Assembly: GCA_021783135.1 (NCBI GenBank)
Contig: JAJXUE010000024.1
Location: 1 to 42,777, forward strand
DNA from: Bacillota bacterium
GTDB lineage: Bacteria > Bacillota > Desulfitobacteriia > Desulfitobacteriales > JAJXUE01
DNA length: 42,777 bases
Direction: 5' to 3'
Part shown: piece by piece, positions 8,062 through 16,183 of the stretch
Layout: the number at the start of each line of letters is the position of its first letter
How positions within the stretch are numbered: the stretch's first letter is position 1
Notes under the pieces: generated by a model
Databases searched by the model: none
What the model saw: only the letters and a program-made list of their open reading frames with translations
What the model was told of the DNA's origin: nothing
Position numbers and translations under genes: made by a program

Positions 8062-8475
8062 TTAGCCCACAACCCGCAATAGTACTTTTCTCAATTCATT
8101 AACATCCTCGGCAATGAATGTTGGATGTTCATTTTCGAGTTCATGGCGTGAACCATATCCGTATAGTACACCGACCGAATCAATGCCTGTTTCTTTAGCG
8201 CCGATAATATCGTGTTTTCTATCTCCTAGTCCTTTGACCGCAAAATATTCCCTATACTTTTCAATTGCAAGCACAGCCTTATCATTGTCGAAACAATAAT
8301 ATTCCATAAAGGCTTCTTTAAGTGGGGGTCCAATAAACTTTTTTAATCGGCCCATGTCTTCCTCGATTATGCCGAAGTATTTTAATGAGTGTTGAATTGA
8401 GTTGATTATACCCACCTGTGGGTCGGTAAGCGTACCATCTAAATCAAATAGAATGACATCGTATTTTCTTATCAT
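8062..8475 (-). pseudogene. HAD phosphatase (phosphoglycolate phosphatase-like) with central deletion
   Basis: The frame is open for 137 codons but lacks the middle of the enzyme. The start is normal: VILFDLDGTLTD with nucleophile D11 and acid D13, then the cap-helix region to IEKYREYF (71-78). It then jumps through AVKGL into GDRKHDIIGAKETGIDSVG (84-102), the C-terminal motif IV, and YGYGSRHEL. Family members are about 215 residues long, so roughly 80 residues are missing, including the rest of the cap and motifs II (S/T) and III (K). The junction is at about 8226-8235 and is in frame. The product is very unlikely to be an active phosphatase. Confidence 0.8.
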
Positions 8476-8613
8476 TATTTCTATGCCCCATCCTCATCCA
8501 AATTGCTCTAAATATTCGCTTTCAAGCCATTTGTCGCCTTACGATTTTGGATCTGCGAAGTACTATCGCGAATACTCCTTAAAACGGTAATTATACAAAT
8601 TAAGTTCGCAGAT

Positions 8614-8712
8614 GTTACCTGCGTATTCCGGCTTATCCGGACAGTGAAACCGGAAACATCCGGACACCAATCCGGAGGCATCCGGACAGTGTTCCGGAAT
8701 TATTCGGACAGT
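8614..8712. repeat. IS21 left terminal multi-repeat region
   Basis: The left end holds the terminal inverted repeat followed by closely spaced copies of an ATCCGGACA core, the last one degenerate, interleaved with CCGGAA segments. These are the likely transposase binding sites. Confidence 0.75.
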
Positions 8713-8905
8713 TGTCGGTTAGTCGTGGGGTAATTATATTGGTTTGAAGAATACTCCAAAATATGCTAATGGTCAACATCAATATAGCCGTAGCCGCGGT
8801 TGTGGGGAGTGTGGATAAGCTCTTTTTAGGAATACCCCAGATTGCTTATCCAAGCCCTGTGGTCAACCCGTAGCGGCTGAGCGGAGGGTTGTCCACAGGG
8901 CGGCA

Positions 8906-9667
8906 CTATCCACAACCAATTTGGAGGTTCTTAATTATCTTTTCTGCCATCACTTCCCGCATAGACTTTTTGGAGTCAAGTGCTAGGATATATGAGTTGT
9001 GAATGACTCTATCCATGATGGCGTCTGCTATAGTGGGGTCTGGGAATAAATCATACCACTGTGTATGGGCGATTTGTCCGGCTAAAACCATAGAGCCTTT
9101 GTTGTAACGGCTTTCGGCGATTTCAAGGATATCCCGGCTTTCTTCCAGTGAGTATGACTTAAGACCGATGTCATCTAGGATTAGGAGTTTGGTGTTTTGA
9201 AGCTGAGCCATGAACTTGGCGTAGCGGTTGTCATTTTTGGCATCCTGAATTTCTAGTAAGAGTTCCGGGATTCTAAAGTATTTAACGCTATAGCCATGCC
9301 GACAGGCGTTATTCCCCAAGGCGCAGGCGATATAACTTTTTCCACTACCGGTTTTACCAGAGATCACGATGTTTAGTTTTTGCTCCATGAACATGCATGT
9401 TGACAGTGTCTGGATGGTCTTCTTGTCAATTGTTCTGTCTGCGCTATAGTCAATATCTTCAATACAGGCATTTAACCCGAGAGATGCATGATTTAAAAGC
9501 CTTTGGATTCGGCCGTTTTTCTTGGCTTGCCACTGCTTTTCAACCATGATACCGAGGCGTTCCTCAAAGGACAGATCCCGTAATGCTGAGTCTGGTTCAC
9601 TTAACATTTGAGCCATTACTTTAAGTTTTAAGTCCTTAAGCTTTTCTACTGTGGGGTTGTTAAGCAT
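8906..9667 (-). CDS. istB: IS21 transposition helper ATPase IstB
   Basis: IstB is the AAA+ ATPase that guides target choice for IstA. With the chosen start the product has 253 residues, normal for the family. It begins with MLNNPTVEKLKDLKL, shows Walker A GKTGSGKS (104-111) and a Walker B LLILDDIG, and ends with the arginine-rich AAA+ segment. ATG 9667 has GGGGGTGG upstream and overlaps the istA stop by 8 bases, the usual coupled arrangement. Longer in-frame starts (up to 9733) would add a non-family N-terminus. Confidence 0.92.
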   Translation of the reverse strand: MLNNPTVEKLKDLKLKVMAQMLSEPDSALRDLSFEERLGIMVEKQWQAKKNGRIQRLLNHASLGLNACIEDIDYSADRTIDKKTIQTLSTCMFMEQKLNIVISGKTGSGKSYIACALGNNACRHGYSVKYFRIPELLLEIQDAKNDNRYAKFMAQLQNTKLLILDDIGLKSYSLEESRDILEIAESRYNKGSMVLAGQIAHTQWYDLFPDPTIADAIMDRVIHNSYILALDSKKSMREVMAEKIIKNLQIGCG

Positions 9668-11180
9668 GGATACCACCCCCAGCATATGCTCTACTGCCTC
9701 GTATATTGACATGATTGACAATTTTCTCATCATTGGTATCTGTAGCTTTGGCAGTCACTTGTTTTAGTATGATGCTGAAATACTTAAAGGAATAGGTCTT
9801 TTGGGCTAGGGCCTCCTGGCTCGCAGCTTCCATAATTTCAGCAGAATGACTTTTGCTGAACCTCATAATTCCCATGCAGGCACGATAGGTTTGCACCGGG
9901 TATTCACGGCTTTCGAGAACATACTGTAGCAATTCTCGAGTATTGGGACCAATTTTCTCTGCCCAGTTCAGAAAGCGGTCCGGACTCCAACCAGATACGG
10001 CTTTATGGGCTTCCGGCATATGTTCAGGTAGCGTTATGTATCGTTTGTATGGGTTGTAGTTTCTCGGATAAGCAGCTACTCTTTCCCCGGCAATAAATAT
10101 TTCAATGGTTTTGGATGTTGCCCGTACTGAGCATGATTGGCCAACATTGGTAAAATGAACACTGTAGAAAAAGCCGTCGTAGTCAACATGGTAATTGAAT
10201 TGGACTTTAGTCTCTTTCCAGTCCGAAAATTCATATCTCGTGGCAGGAAGGGCCTGCAAAACAGGCTTGTCGATCTTCTCAAATGCCGTCAACCGGTTGC
10301 CCTTCATCTTCTGAAAGGGGCGGTTGACCAACTTCACCAGTTCTTCTTTGATTGATTCGTTAATCTCCAACAGGCTGAAAAACTGCCTGTTCCTGAGTGC
10401 TGCTATGATTCTTCTGGACACATTGCCAACCATGTTCTCATCAGCAGCCTTATCCTTTGGTCGGCCAGCGCGGGCCGGGACCAAGGTGGTTCCGTAATAC
10501 CTGGCCATTTCGCAATAACTCTTGTTTAATACCGGATCAACAAGATCCGTTTTAATAACTGCGGTTTTAGTATTGTCCGGGATCGTTACCTTTGGAACAC
10601 CGCCAAAGTATTCATAGGCCCTAACATGGGCATCTATCCAGTTAGGCAGTTTGGTATCACCAAAAGCATAAGCAAAAGGGTAGGCACTGGCGGGCAGGAC
10701 CGACACAAAGAGGTAAGCAGGCTTAATTTCTCCGGTTTCAGGTTCAACATAGGCCATTGTCGTTCCTGCCCAATCAACTTGCATCTCCTCGCCAGCTGTA
10801 TGCTCGACATGCATGGTTAACTGATTAGTCTTTCTAAACTTCCTGTAGCGCTCGCAAAATTGGGTATACATGATCCCATCGGGATGCTTCGCCTTGTATT
10901 CTTCCCAGAGAAGCATCAGAGTTACGTGCTTTTTCTTCATCTCGTAAAAGACGTACTCCATGTCGGGTTCGGGAACTGAATCTTTCTTCTCTGTAGGCGG
11001 GTACAGCAATGATAGCAACTGCTTGTCACTAAGATCAATTGGCCAAGTTATTCCGGCTTTCCCCGCTCGCTCAAGAATCTCTGAAACTGTTGATTTGCCA
11101 CAATTACACGCTTTCCCAATCTCACGTAATGACAATCCCACTTCATGTTTGAGCTTTAAAATTTCTCGCGCTTTCAGCAT
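9660..11180 (-). CDS. istA: IS21 transposase IstA
   Basis: The 506-residue product begins with a helix-turn-helix (LSLREIGKACNCGKSTVSEIL, here LSLREIGKAC and GKSTVSEIL) and carries a DDE integrase core: first D in EMQVDWAGTT, second in TIPDNTKTAV and the E in KAADENMVGNV. The C-terminal region has the FYSVHF and beta-barrel part common to IstA. ATG 11180 is preceded by GAGGAGG at about 6 bases, better than the ATG 15 bases further upstream. No frameshifts are visible. Confidence 0.93.
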   Translation of the reverse strand: MLKAREILKLKHEVGLSLREIGKACNCGKSTVSEILERAGKAGITWPIDLSDKQLLSLLYPPTEKKDSVPEPDMEYVFYEMKKKHVTLMLLWEEYKAKHPDGIMYTQFCERYRKFRKTNQLTMHVEHTAGEEMQVDWAGTTMAYVEPETGEIKPAYLFVSVLPASAYPFAYAFGDTKLPNWIDAHVRAYEYFGGVPKVTIPDNTKTAVIKTDLVDPVLNKSYCEMARYYGTTLVPARAGRPKDKAADENMVGNVSRRIIAALRNRQFFSLLEINESIKEELVKLVNRPFQKMKGNRLTAFEKIDKPVLQALPATRYEFSDWKETKVQFNYHVDYDGFFYSVHFTNVGQSCSVRATSKTIEIFIAGERVAAYPRNYNPYKRYITLPEHMPEAHKAVSGWSPDRFLNWAEKIGPNTRELLQYVLESREYPVQTYRACMGIMRFSKSHSAEIMEAASQEALAQKTYSFKYFSIILKQVTAKATDTNDEKIVNHVNIRGSRAYAGGGIHA

Positions 11181-11253
11181 TTCGATCCTCCTCATCTGTC
11201 GGCCCCCTTTTCGTCTGTAAAAAGGGTACCAGTTAGTTCACTAACTCGACAAG

Positions 11254-11330
11254 GTGTCCGGATGTTGCCGGAATGCTGTCCGGATGTTGCCGGAATGGGT
11301 GTCCGGATGTTTCCGAAATACGCAGTTACC
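11254..11330. repeat. IS21 right terminal multi-repeat region
   Basis: Three copies of GTCCGGATGTT-type motifs, separated by TGCCGGAATG spacers, precede the right inverted end. They are inverted relative to the left-end copies. Confidence 0.75.
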
Positions 11331-11465
11331 TTAAATTATATCTTAAAAAACATGCATGACACATCAGTTATTACAGAAAAAAGATATATATGGTGAATAT
11401 AGGAATAAAACTTTCATAGTAGCCGTCCCCTTGAATGTTGTCTAGAATTTAACGATAATATAGAA

Positions 11466-11489
11466 AGAGATGCCCATCGGGCATCTCTT
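11466..11489 (-). terminator. Terminator after ylzJ
   Basis: A nearly perfect hairpin AGAGATGCCC/GGGCATCTCT with a 4-base loop follows the ylzJ stop, ending in CTTTCTA. It closes the tepA-ylzJ transcript. Confidence 0.75.
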
Positions 11490-11490
11490 C

Positions 11491-11703
11491 TCAATTCATC
11501 GCTACGATTGTTCCGGGGGTGAGTTCTGGCCTTAAATAATCCATCGGGTTGCCTGAGATCAATCGCACCAGCCTAGCTTTGCCATTACCGATCGGATTTA
11601 CTTGCACCAGAAGTCCGTCATATTCCATATCTACTATTTGTTCGATTGGCTGGTCCCACCCCTTAAATACCTGGTCCAAATCCAGGGGGGTCCAATAAAT
11701 CAT
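11491..11703 (-). CDS. ylzJ: YlzJ-like protein
   Basis: This 70-residue protein matches the small YlzJ family of spore-forming Firmicutes ([16 protein letters not shown]... and LIDP-like LVQVNPIGNGKARLVRLIS). Its function is not known. The start overlaps the tepA stop (TGATG), with AGGGGGTAAGG upstream, so it is coupled to tepA exactly as in Bacillus, where ylzJ and tepA are neighbours. Confidence 0.85.
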   Translation of the reverse strand: MIYWTPLDLDQVFKGWDQPIEQIVDMEYDGLLVQVNPIGNGKARLVRLISGNPMDYLRPELTPGTIVAMN

Positions 11704-12470
11704 CAATTTACCTTACCCCCTCCGCGATATTCTTGCATTAGTTCTTCTAACTTCTTAACTGCCTGCCCAACACCTCCCATTTCATCAATCAGCCCTTCTT
11801 TCACCGCATCTTCACCGATAACTACCGTACCAATGTCGCGCGCCAGGTTCCCGGTCCGAAACATTAGCTCTCTAAACCTAATATCCGTGCATTTGGAATG
11901 CTCGGTAACAAAATTGACAACCCTGTCTTGCATCTTATCCAAGTAGTCCAAGGTCTGTGGCACGCCGATAACCAGTCCTGTCAGGCGGATAGGATGAATT
12001 GTCATTGTTGCGCTTGGCGCAATAAAGCTGTAGCGGGAAGAGCAAGCCACAGTCACACCAATTGAGTGTCCTCCCCCTAATACAAGTGACACCGTCGGTT
12101 TCGTTAACGTGGCAATCATTTCGGCAATGGCCAAACCGGCCTCAACATCGCCCCCTACCGTATTGAGGATAATCAATACCCCTTCAATTTGGGGGTTCTG
12201 CTCTACCGCTACCAATTGTGGAATAATGTGTTCATATTTTGTGGTCTTATTTTGCTGCGGCAACACCATGTGGCCTTCAATTTGACCCACCACTGACAAG
12301 CAATAAATATTGCTAGGAGGAGTGGGAATTTCAATTTGCCCCAATTCTTGGATATTTTCCAGGGCCTTACCCCTCTTACGGGTTTTTCCCCCAGGGATTA
12401 TTTCCGGCACTTCAGGCGGTTTAGCTGGCGAAGGTTCCTGGTTGCTTATCTGCTGAAATATATTATCCAT
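11703..12470 (-). CDS. tepA: TepA, ClpP-like translocation-enhancing protease
   Basis: TepA is a cytoplasmic ClpP-fold protein linked in Bacillus to protein secretion and spore development. In the 255-residue product the ClpP core starts at about residue 55. The nucleophile is S136 in [10 protein letters not shown] and the general base H159 in [10 protein letters not shown], both in place. Residues 1-50 form a Pro/Lys-rich low-complexity leader typical of the family. GGAGAG precedes ATG 12470. It forms a two-gene operon with ylzJ. In Bacillus this pair follows the RNase J gene; here an MFS gene separates them. Confidence 0.9.
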   Translation of the reverse strand: MDNIFQQISNQEPSPAKPPEVPEIIPGGKTRKRGKALENIQELGQIEIPTPPSNIYCLSVVGQIEGHMVLPQQNKTTKYEHIIPQLVAVEQNPQIEGVLIILNTVGGDVEAGLAIAEMIATLTKPTVSLVLGGGHSIGVTVACSSRYSFIAPSATMTIHPIRLTGLVIGVPQTLDYLDKMQDRVVNFVTEHSKCTDIRFRELMFRTGNLARDIGTVVIGEDAVKEGLIDEMGGVGQAVKKLEELMQEYRGGGKVN

Positions 12471-12501
12471 AGTTCACTCTCCATCGCTTCAATCTTTCTT
12501 T

Positions 12502-12530
12502 AGTATGGGCAGCCTCAACTAAATTATCAA
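12502..12530 (-). promoter_or_regulatory. Sigma-A-type promoter of tepA-ylzJ
   Basis: TTGATA (12525-12530) and CATACT (12502-12507) are 17 bases apart on the minus strand, about 30 bases before the tepA start. Confidence 0.6.
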
Positions 12531-12551
12531 AAAAACGCGTCATTACTCCGC

Positions 12552-12583
12552 AAAAAAATGACTAGAGCCAAGGCTCCAGTCAT
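12552..12583 (-). terminator. Terminator of the MFS gene
   Basis: A 12-bp stem with one mismatch (ATGACTGGAGCC/GGCTCTAGTCAT) begins at the stop codon of the MFS gene and is followed by seven T on the minus strand. Confidence 0.85.
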
Positions 12584-13791
12584 TATGCACCGATGTTAAT
12601 TTGTCGGGCCAAGATATTTTCATGTGATCGATAGAGGAGAAAGACCATCATCGCTCCCAAGAGAAAACCTACAGCTAAGTACCAGGTAGCGCTTCCGCCA
12701 CCACGGTCGAACAAGGCTCCTCCCAGTAATGGTCCCATCATTCTACCACCTGAAGCCATACCGGCTACCGCTCCTTGGTACAAACCTTCCCGGCCTGGCG
12801 GGGCCAGGCGAGCTGCCACCGTAGGCACAGCCGGAAGAATGAGCATTTCTCCCAAGGTCAAAAGTATTATACTCACTACATAGCCCTGATACGCACTTAT
12901 CCGCAGTAGGATTACGAAAGCACCCACCATCAGGCCACTACCCACCAAAAATTGACGTGGGAAGGTGTAAACCCACACTCTAATCGCCCAAGACACGAGT
13001 GGCTGGAGGAGTACGATGCATGCACCATTAATCGTCCACAGCACACTATATGACGCTAAACTAAAGCCGCGGTTGGTCATGACAATCGGCAGAATCGTTG
13101 TCATCTGAATATAAGCTGTCCAAACAAAGAAGATTCCCAAACAAAGTGAAACTAAGGTTTTAAAACCGAAATCTGATACTATACCATGCCAGTTAAATTT
13201 AGTTTCCACCCGGTCTTGACCAGGCTGTACGTCTTTCGGAATACCATATAAGACTACAACTAGGTACAGTAAAAAAGTGACTGCGTTACTAAGAAAAACC
13301 AACCGAAAGGAATATTGCGCAACCAACCCGCCCAACGCAGTTCCTATCGCCACTCCTGCATTAACTGCCACGTAAAGATAATTGAAGCCCCGGCGTTCCC
13401 CGGCCGGCCACAAAATACTGATTAACGCATTAAGGGGGACAAAAATCAAGGCTTGCGTCAGACCTAAAAAAATAATTGCCGGTACATACACCGACCAAAC
13501 TGGAAAGACACCAATCAAACCGACTGTTAGGCTGGCTAGTACCAAGCGCCATAACATTAAACGCCTAGCCCCGATTTTATCGGCTAAATAACCGCTTAAA
13601 AACTGTCCGCTTAACGCTAAGGCAGATTGCAAGGCAATTACCAAGCCCGCTTCAGTTAAGGTTTTACCTAGGACATCATGCATAAACAAACTGTTTAACG
13701 GCCAAACAAAAGAATTTCCGACCGCATTAATAAAAGCACCAATACCTAAGATAATTACAACCTTAGGCACTTTAGTTTTCTCCAAAGCCAC
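12583..13791 (-). CDS. Major facilitator superfamily transporter (12 TM)
   Basis: The 402-residue protein has about twelve hydrophobic segments and the MFS motif A between helices 2 and 3 (SGYLADKIGARR, about residues 64-75). The shape is that of a drug/H+ antiporter-like exporter, but the substrate is unknown. The likely start is GTG 13791 or TTG 13785; AAAGGTGA is better spaced for the TTG. It stands alone between rnj and tepA with its own terminator, and directly upstream lies an unusual heptamer repeat array. It interrupts the conserved rnj-tepA neighbourhood. Confidence 0.88.
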   Translation of the reverse strand: MALEKTKVPKVVIILGIGAFINAVGNSFVWPLNSLFMHDVLGKTLTEAGLVIALQSALALSGQFLSGYLADKIGARRLMLWRLVLASLTVGLIGVFPVWSVYVPAIIFLGLTQALIFVPLNALISILWPAGERRGFNYLYVAVNAGVAIGTALGGLVAQYSFRLVFLSNAVTFLLYLVVVLYGIPKDVQPGQDRVETKFNWHGIVSDFGFKTLVSLCLGIFFVWTAYIQMTTILPIVMTNRGFSLASYSVLWTINGACIVLLQPLVSWAIRVWVYTFPRQFLVGSGLMVGAFVILLRISAYQGYVVSIILLTLGEMLILPAVPTVAARLAPPGREGLYQGAVAGMASGGRMMGPLLGGALFDRGGGSATWYLAVGFLLGAMMVFLLYRSHENILARQINIGA

Positions 13792-13808
13792 TCACCTTTC
13801 AAGCCAGT

Positions 13809-13957
13809 TTCGCATATCGCACTTCACACTTCGCACTTCACACTTCACACTTCGCACTTCACACTTCGCACTTCACATTCGCACTTCACATTCACACTTC
13901 ACATTCACACTTCACACTTCGCACTTCACATTCACACTTCACACTTCACACTTCGTA
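13809..13957. repeat. Heptamer minisatellite (CACTTCA/CACTTCG)
   Basis: About 150 bases consist of imperfect tandem copies of CACTTCA, CACTTCG, CACATTC and GCACTTC. They lie just upstream of the MFS start and downstream of rnj. Units vary between 6 and 7 bases and higher-order 14-base doublets are visible. There is no open frame of interest, and the array is not CRISPR-like because no unique spacers are present. Confidence 0.9.
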
Positions 13958-14069
13958 TTTTGTATACGTTTCGACAGACGAAATAAAATTCCTGCTATTT
14001 ACAATGCCTTACTTTAATTATGTTTACAGTTTTAGTAAAATGAGTAATCGCAAGAGTTGGCAAACAATA

Positions 14070-14094
14070 AGCCATAGCTTAAATTGCTATGGCT
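14070..14094 (-). terminator. Hairpin downstream of rnj
   Basis: A perfect 9-bp stem (AGCCATAGC/GCTATGGCT) with a 7-base loop lies 18 bases after the rnj stop. The following TTATTGTTTG is only a weak U-tract. The rest of 13958-14069 shows nothing I can name. Confidence 0.6.
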
Positions 14095-14111
14095 CAAAAG
14101 GATGATATTAT

Positions 14112-15776
14112 TTAAATTTCCATTATGATCGGCAAGATCATCGGACGGCGTCGGGTTTTTTCATAGAAAAATTTACTGAGCACATCTCGCACTTGGGCTT
14201 TAATCAGCGCCCATTCGGTGAATTTGTTTTCGCCGCATTTGGTCAGGGCTTGACGTATTCTCTCTTTGGCTTCATCCAGCAAAATTTCCGACTCGCGAAC
14301 ATAGACAAAACCACGCGTCACGATATCTGGGCCGGCAACCACAGTGCCGGTCTCTTTACTTATGGTCATCACGACAATTAATATACCGTCTTGCGACAAC
14401 TGTTTGCGGTCCCTTAATACAATATTGCCGATGTCGCCGACCCCGAGGCCGTCAACTAAAATCCGGCCTGCTGTTACCTTGCCGGCGATGGCGGCGTCAC
14501 TTTTTGTGAACTCCATGATGCTGCCATTTTCCGCGACAAAAGTATTTTCTCGCGGTACACCCAGTTGTTCTGCCAACTGGGCATGTTTAATCAGCATACG
14601 GTACTCGCCGTGCACCGGAATGAAATATTTGGGTCGCACCAAATTCAGCATTAATTTAAGTTCTTCTTGGCTAGCATGCCCTGATACATGAATCCCTGAA
14701 ACTGCCTCATAAATAACATTGGCGCCTTGCTTAAAAAGATGGTCAATTGTCTTGGCGACCAGCTTTTCGTTGCCCGGGATCGGAGAAGCTGAGATAATCA
14801 CAGTGTCGCCCGGTTGAATTTCTACGCGGCGATGGTCTGACATCGCCATACGCGTCAACGCCGACATGGGTTCACCTTGACTACCCGTGGTCAGAATACA
14901 CACCCTGTTATCGGGTAATTCGGCAATATCATCAATTTCGATCATTGTATCTTCCGGCAGAGTTAAATAGCCCAAATCTGCCGCTATGTTCACAACGTTA
15001 ATCATGCTGCGTCCCACTACCGCAACTTTGCGCTCGTGTTTATATGCGGCATTAATAGCCTGCTGCAGCCTATGCACGTTAGATGCAAATGTAGCCACAA
15101 TAACCCTGCCAGTGGCATCATGAAAGGCATCATCAAAGGTACGTCCCACCACTCGCTCGGACATCGTAAACCCGGGACGCTCTACATTGGTACTGTCAGA
15201 CATTAACACCAAAACACCGTGATCGCCTAATTCAGCAAATTTGTGAAAATCAATGATATGACCATCCACCGGGGTTTGATCCAGTTTGAAGTCGCCCGTA
15301 TGCACAATAGTGCCGATCGGGGTGTGAATGGCTAGGGCGACAGCATCAGGAATGCTGTGGCTGACTCGCATAAATTCTACTTTTAGCGCACCAAGTTTGA
15401 TACTATCCCTTGGTTTAACCACGTTGACCCGGACATTGTTGACTCCGTTTTCCTTCAGTTTACCCTCTACCAGTCCGAGCGTCAGTCTAGTGGCATAAAC
15501 CGGAACATTTAAATCGCGCAGGACATAGGGTAACCCACCGATATGATCTTCATGTCCGTGTGTTAAGATAATCCCCTCTACTAGATCACGATTTTCTAAC
15601 AAGTACGAAATATCTGGAATAACTACATCAATTCCCAGCATCTCGTCTTCGGGAAACATCAAGCCGCAATCAATAACGACAATGGTGTTATCATAGCGAA
15701 TGGCGGTCATATTTTTGCCAATCTCACCCAAACCACCCAAGGGAATAATTTGCAACCTATTTTTTTCTTTGACCAA
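14112..15776 (-). CDS. rnj: Ribonuclease J
   Basis: RNase J is a beta-CASP metallo-beta-lactamase RNase with endo- and 5'-exonuclease activity, central to mRNA decay and rRNA maturation. The 554-residue product has the zinc motif HGHEDH (73-78), H-rich motifs VSHSIPDA and HTGDFKLDQTP, the beta-CASP region with GSQGEPMSAL and SGHASQEEL, and the PVHGEYRM motif. Length and order are normal. The start is TTG 15776 with GGAGGTGA upstream; a TGACCA/TGGTCA hairpin encloses this codon. In Bacillus the matching gene (rnjB) lies between dapA and ylzJ/tepA. I use rnj because the J1/J2 class cannot be decided by eye. Confidence 0.95.
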   Translation of the reverse strand: MVKEKNRLQIIPLGGLGEIGKNMTAIRYDNTIVVIDCGLMFPEDEMLGIDVVIPDISYLLENRDLVEGIILTHGHEDHIGGLPYVLRDLNVPVYATRLTLGLVEGKLKENGVNNVRVNVVKPRDSIKLGALKVEFMRVSHSIPDAVALAIHTPIGTIVHTGDFKLDQTPVDGHIIDFHKFAELGDHGVLVLMSDSTNVERPGFTMSERVVGRTFDDAFHDATGRVIVATFASNVHRLQQAINAAYKHERKVAVVGRSMINVVNIAADLGYLTLPEDTMIEIDDIAELPDNRVCILTTGSQGEPMSALTRMAMSDHRRVEIQPGDTVIISASPIPGNEKLVAKTIDHLFKQGANVIYEAVSGIHVSGHASQEELKLMLNLVRPKYFIPVHGEYRMLIKHAQLAEQLGVPRENTFVAENGSIMEFTKSDAAIAGKVTAGRILVDGLGVGDIGNIVLRDRKQLSQDGILIVVMTISKETGTVVAGPDIVTRGFVYVRESEILLDEAKERIRQALTKCGENKFTEWALIKAQVRDVLSKFFYEKTRRRPMILPIIMEI

Positions 15777-15788
15777 CCTAACTGGTCA
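15770..15788 (-). promoter_or_regulatory. Start-codon hairpin of rnj
   Basis: TGACCA (83-88 part) and TGGTCA pair across the TTG start, with the Shine-Dalgarno overlapping the 5' arm. It may restrain translation. Confidence 0.4.
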
Positions 15789-15948
15789 CCTCCAATATAA
15801 CTCGAATACGTCCGTACAGACCCCCAAAAGGCAATAACAAACTAGGGATTTTTACAAAATCCAAAAACACTAAACAAAGGTCCCGATCACCTTTGCCATA
15901 GTTCCTGAGTAATTGTTATTGAGCTAACCGTACACACTATCTGAACTA

Positions 15949-15977
15949 ATTATAGCGTAACACCTCAAGGGGTGCAA
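15949..15977 (-). promoter_or_regulatory. Sigma-A promoter of rnj
   Basis: TTGCAC (15972-15977) and a perfect TATAAT (15949-15954) are separated by 17 bases on the minus strand. The implied 5' leader of rnj is about 165 bases, in which I see only the start-codon hairpin. Confidence 0.75.
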
Positions 15978-16103
15978 GGCTGCAAATCAGGTTACACTAC
16001 TCTAGTTTCGCTACTCTTAGGATTGCCCCTTGGGTACAGCTTTAAACTACCTATATTATGAAAATTACCTTTTGAGGACTACCTTGAGAGCATTAACACG
16101 CAT

Positions 16104-16128
16104 GAAAAAAACCCGGCTTAAGCCGGGC
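16104..16128 (-). terminator. Terminator of the first aspartokinase gene
   Basis: GCCCGGCTTAAGCCGGG, a GC-rich near-perfect palindrome, is followed on the minus strand by seven T. It separates the riboswitch-controlled aspartokinase from rnj. Confidence 0.93.
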
Positions 16129-16183
16129 ATATAAGTCTTGCTATATCAAAATTAGACGTCGCGATGTCCTGCCTGCCAGCAAC

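Larger units (their letters stand above)
8614..11330. mobile_element. IS21-family insertion sequence with istA and istB
   Basis: The two genes are bounded by imperfect inverted ends: GTTACCTGCGTATTCCGG at 8614 and, on the other strand, GGTAACTGCGTATTTCGG ending about 11330 (15 of 18 identical). Inside each end are repeated ATCCGGACA-type motifs, about four on the left (8634-8712) and three on the right (11254-11311), as expected for IS21-type transposase binding sites. A 6-bp palindrome (AGTTAG/CTAACT) at 11231-11246 lies just upstream of istA. I could not identify a target-site duplication, so the exact ends may be off by a few bases. The element looks intact and could be active. Confidence 0.88.

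Noticed and set aside
7851-8102. Plus-strand open frame overlapping the hotdog and HAD genes
   Set aside because: No ribosome binding site or known domain; it is an antisense shadow of two recognised genes.
8476-8612. Degenerate coding sequence between the HAD remnant and the IS
   Set aside because: Minus-strand pieces such as GDKWLESEYLEQFG hint at a decayed gene, but stops interrupt it and no family could be named.
8634-8712. Repeated ATCCGGACA units as a CRISPR array
   Set aside because: Units are short, the spacers are not unique, and the units sit inside IS ends next to istA/istB.
13809-13957. Heptamer array as a CRISPR or coding repeat
   Set aside because: Units are 6-7 bases with no spacers and no open frame with a start.
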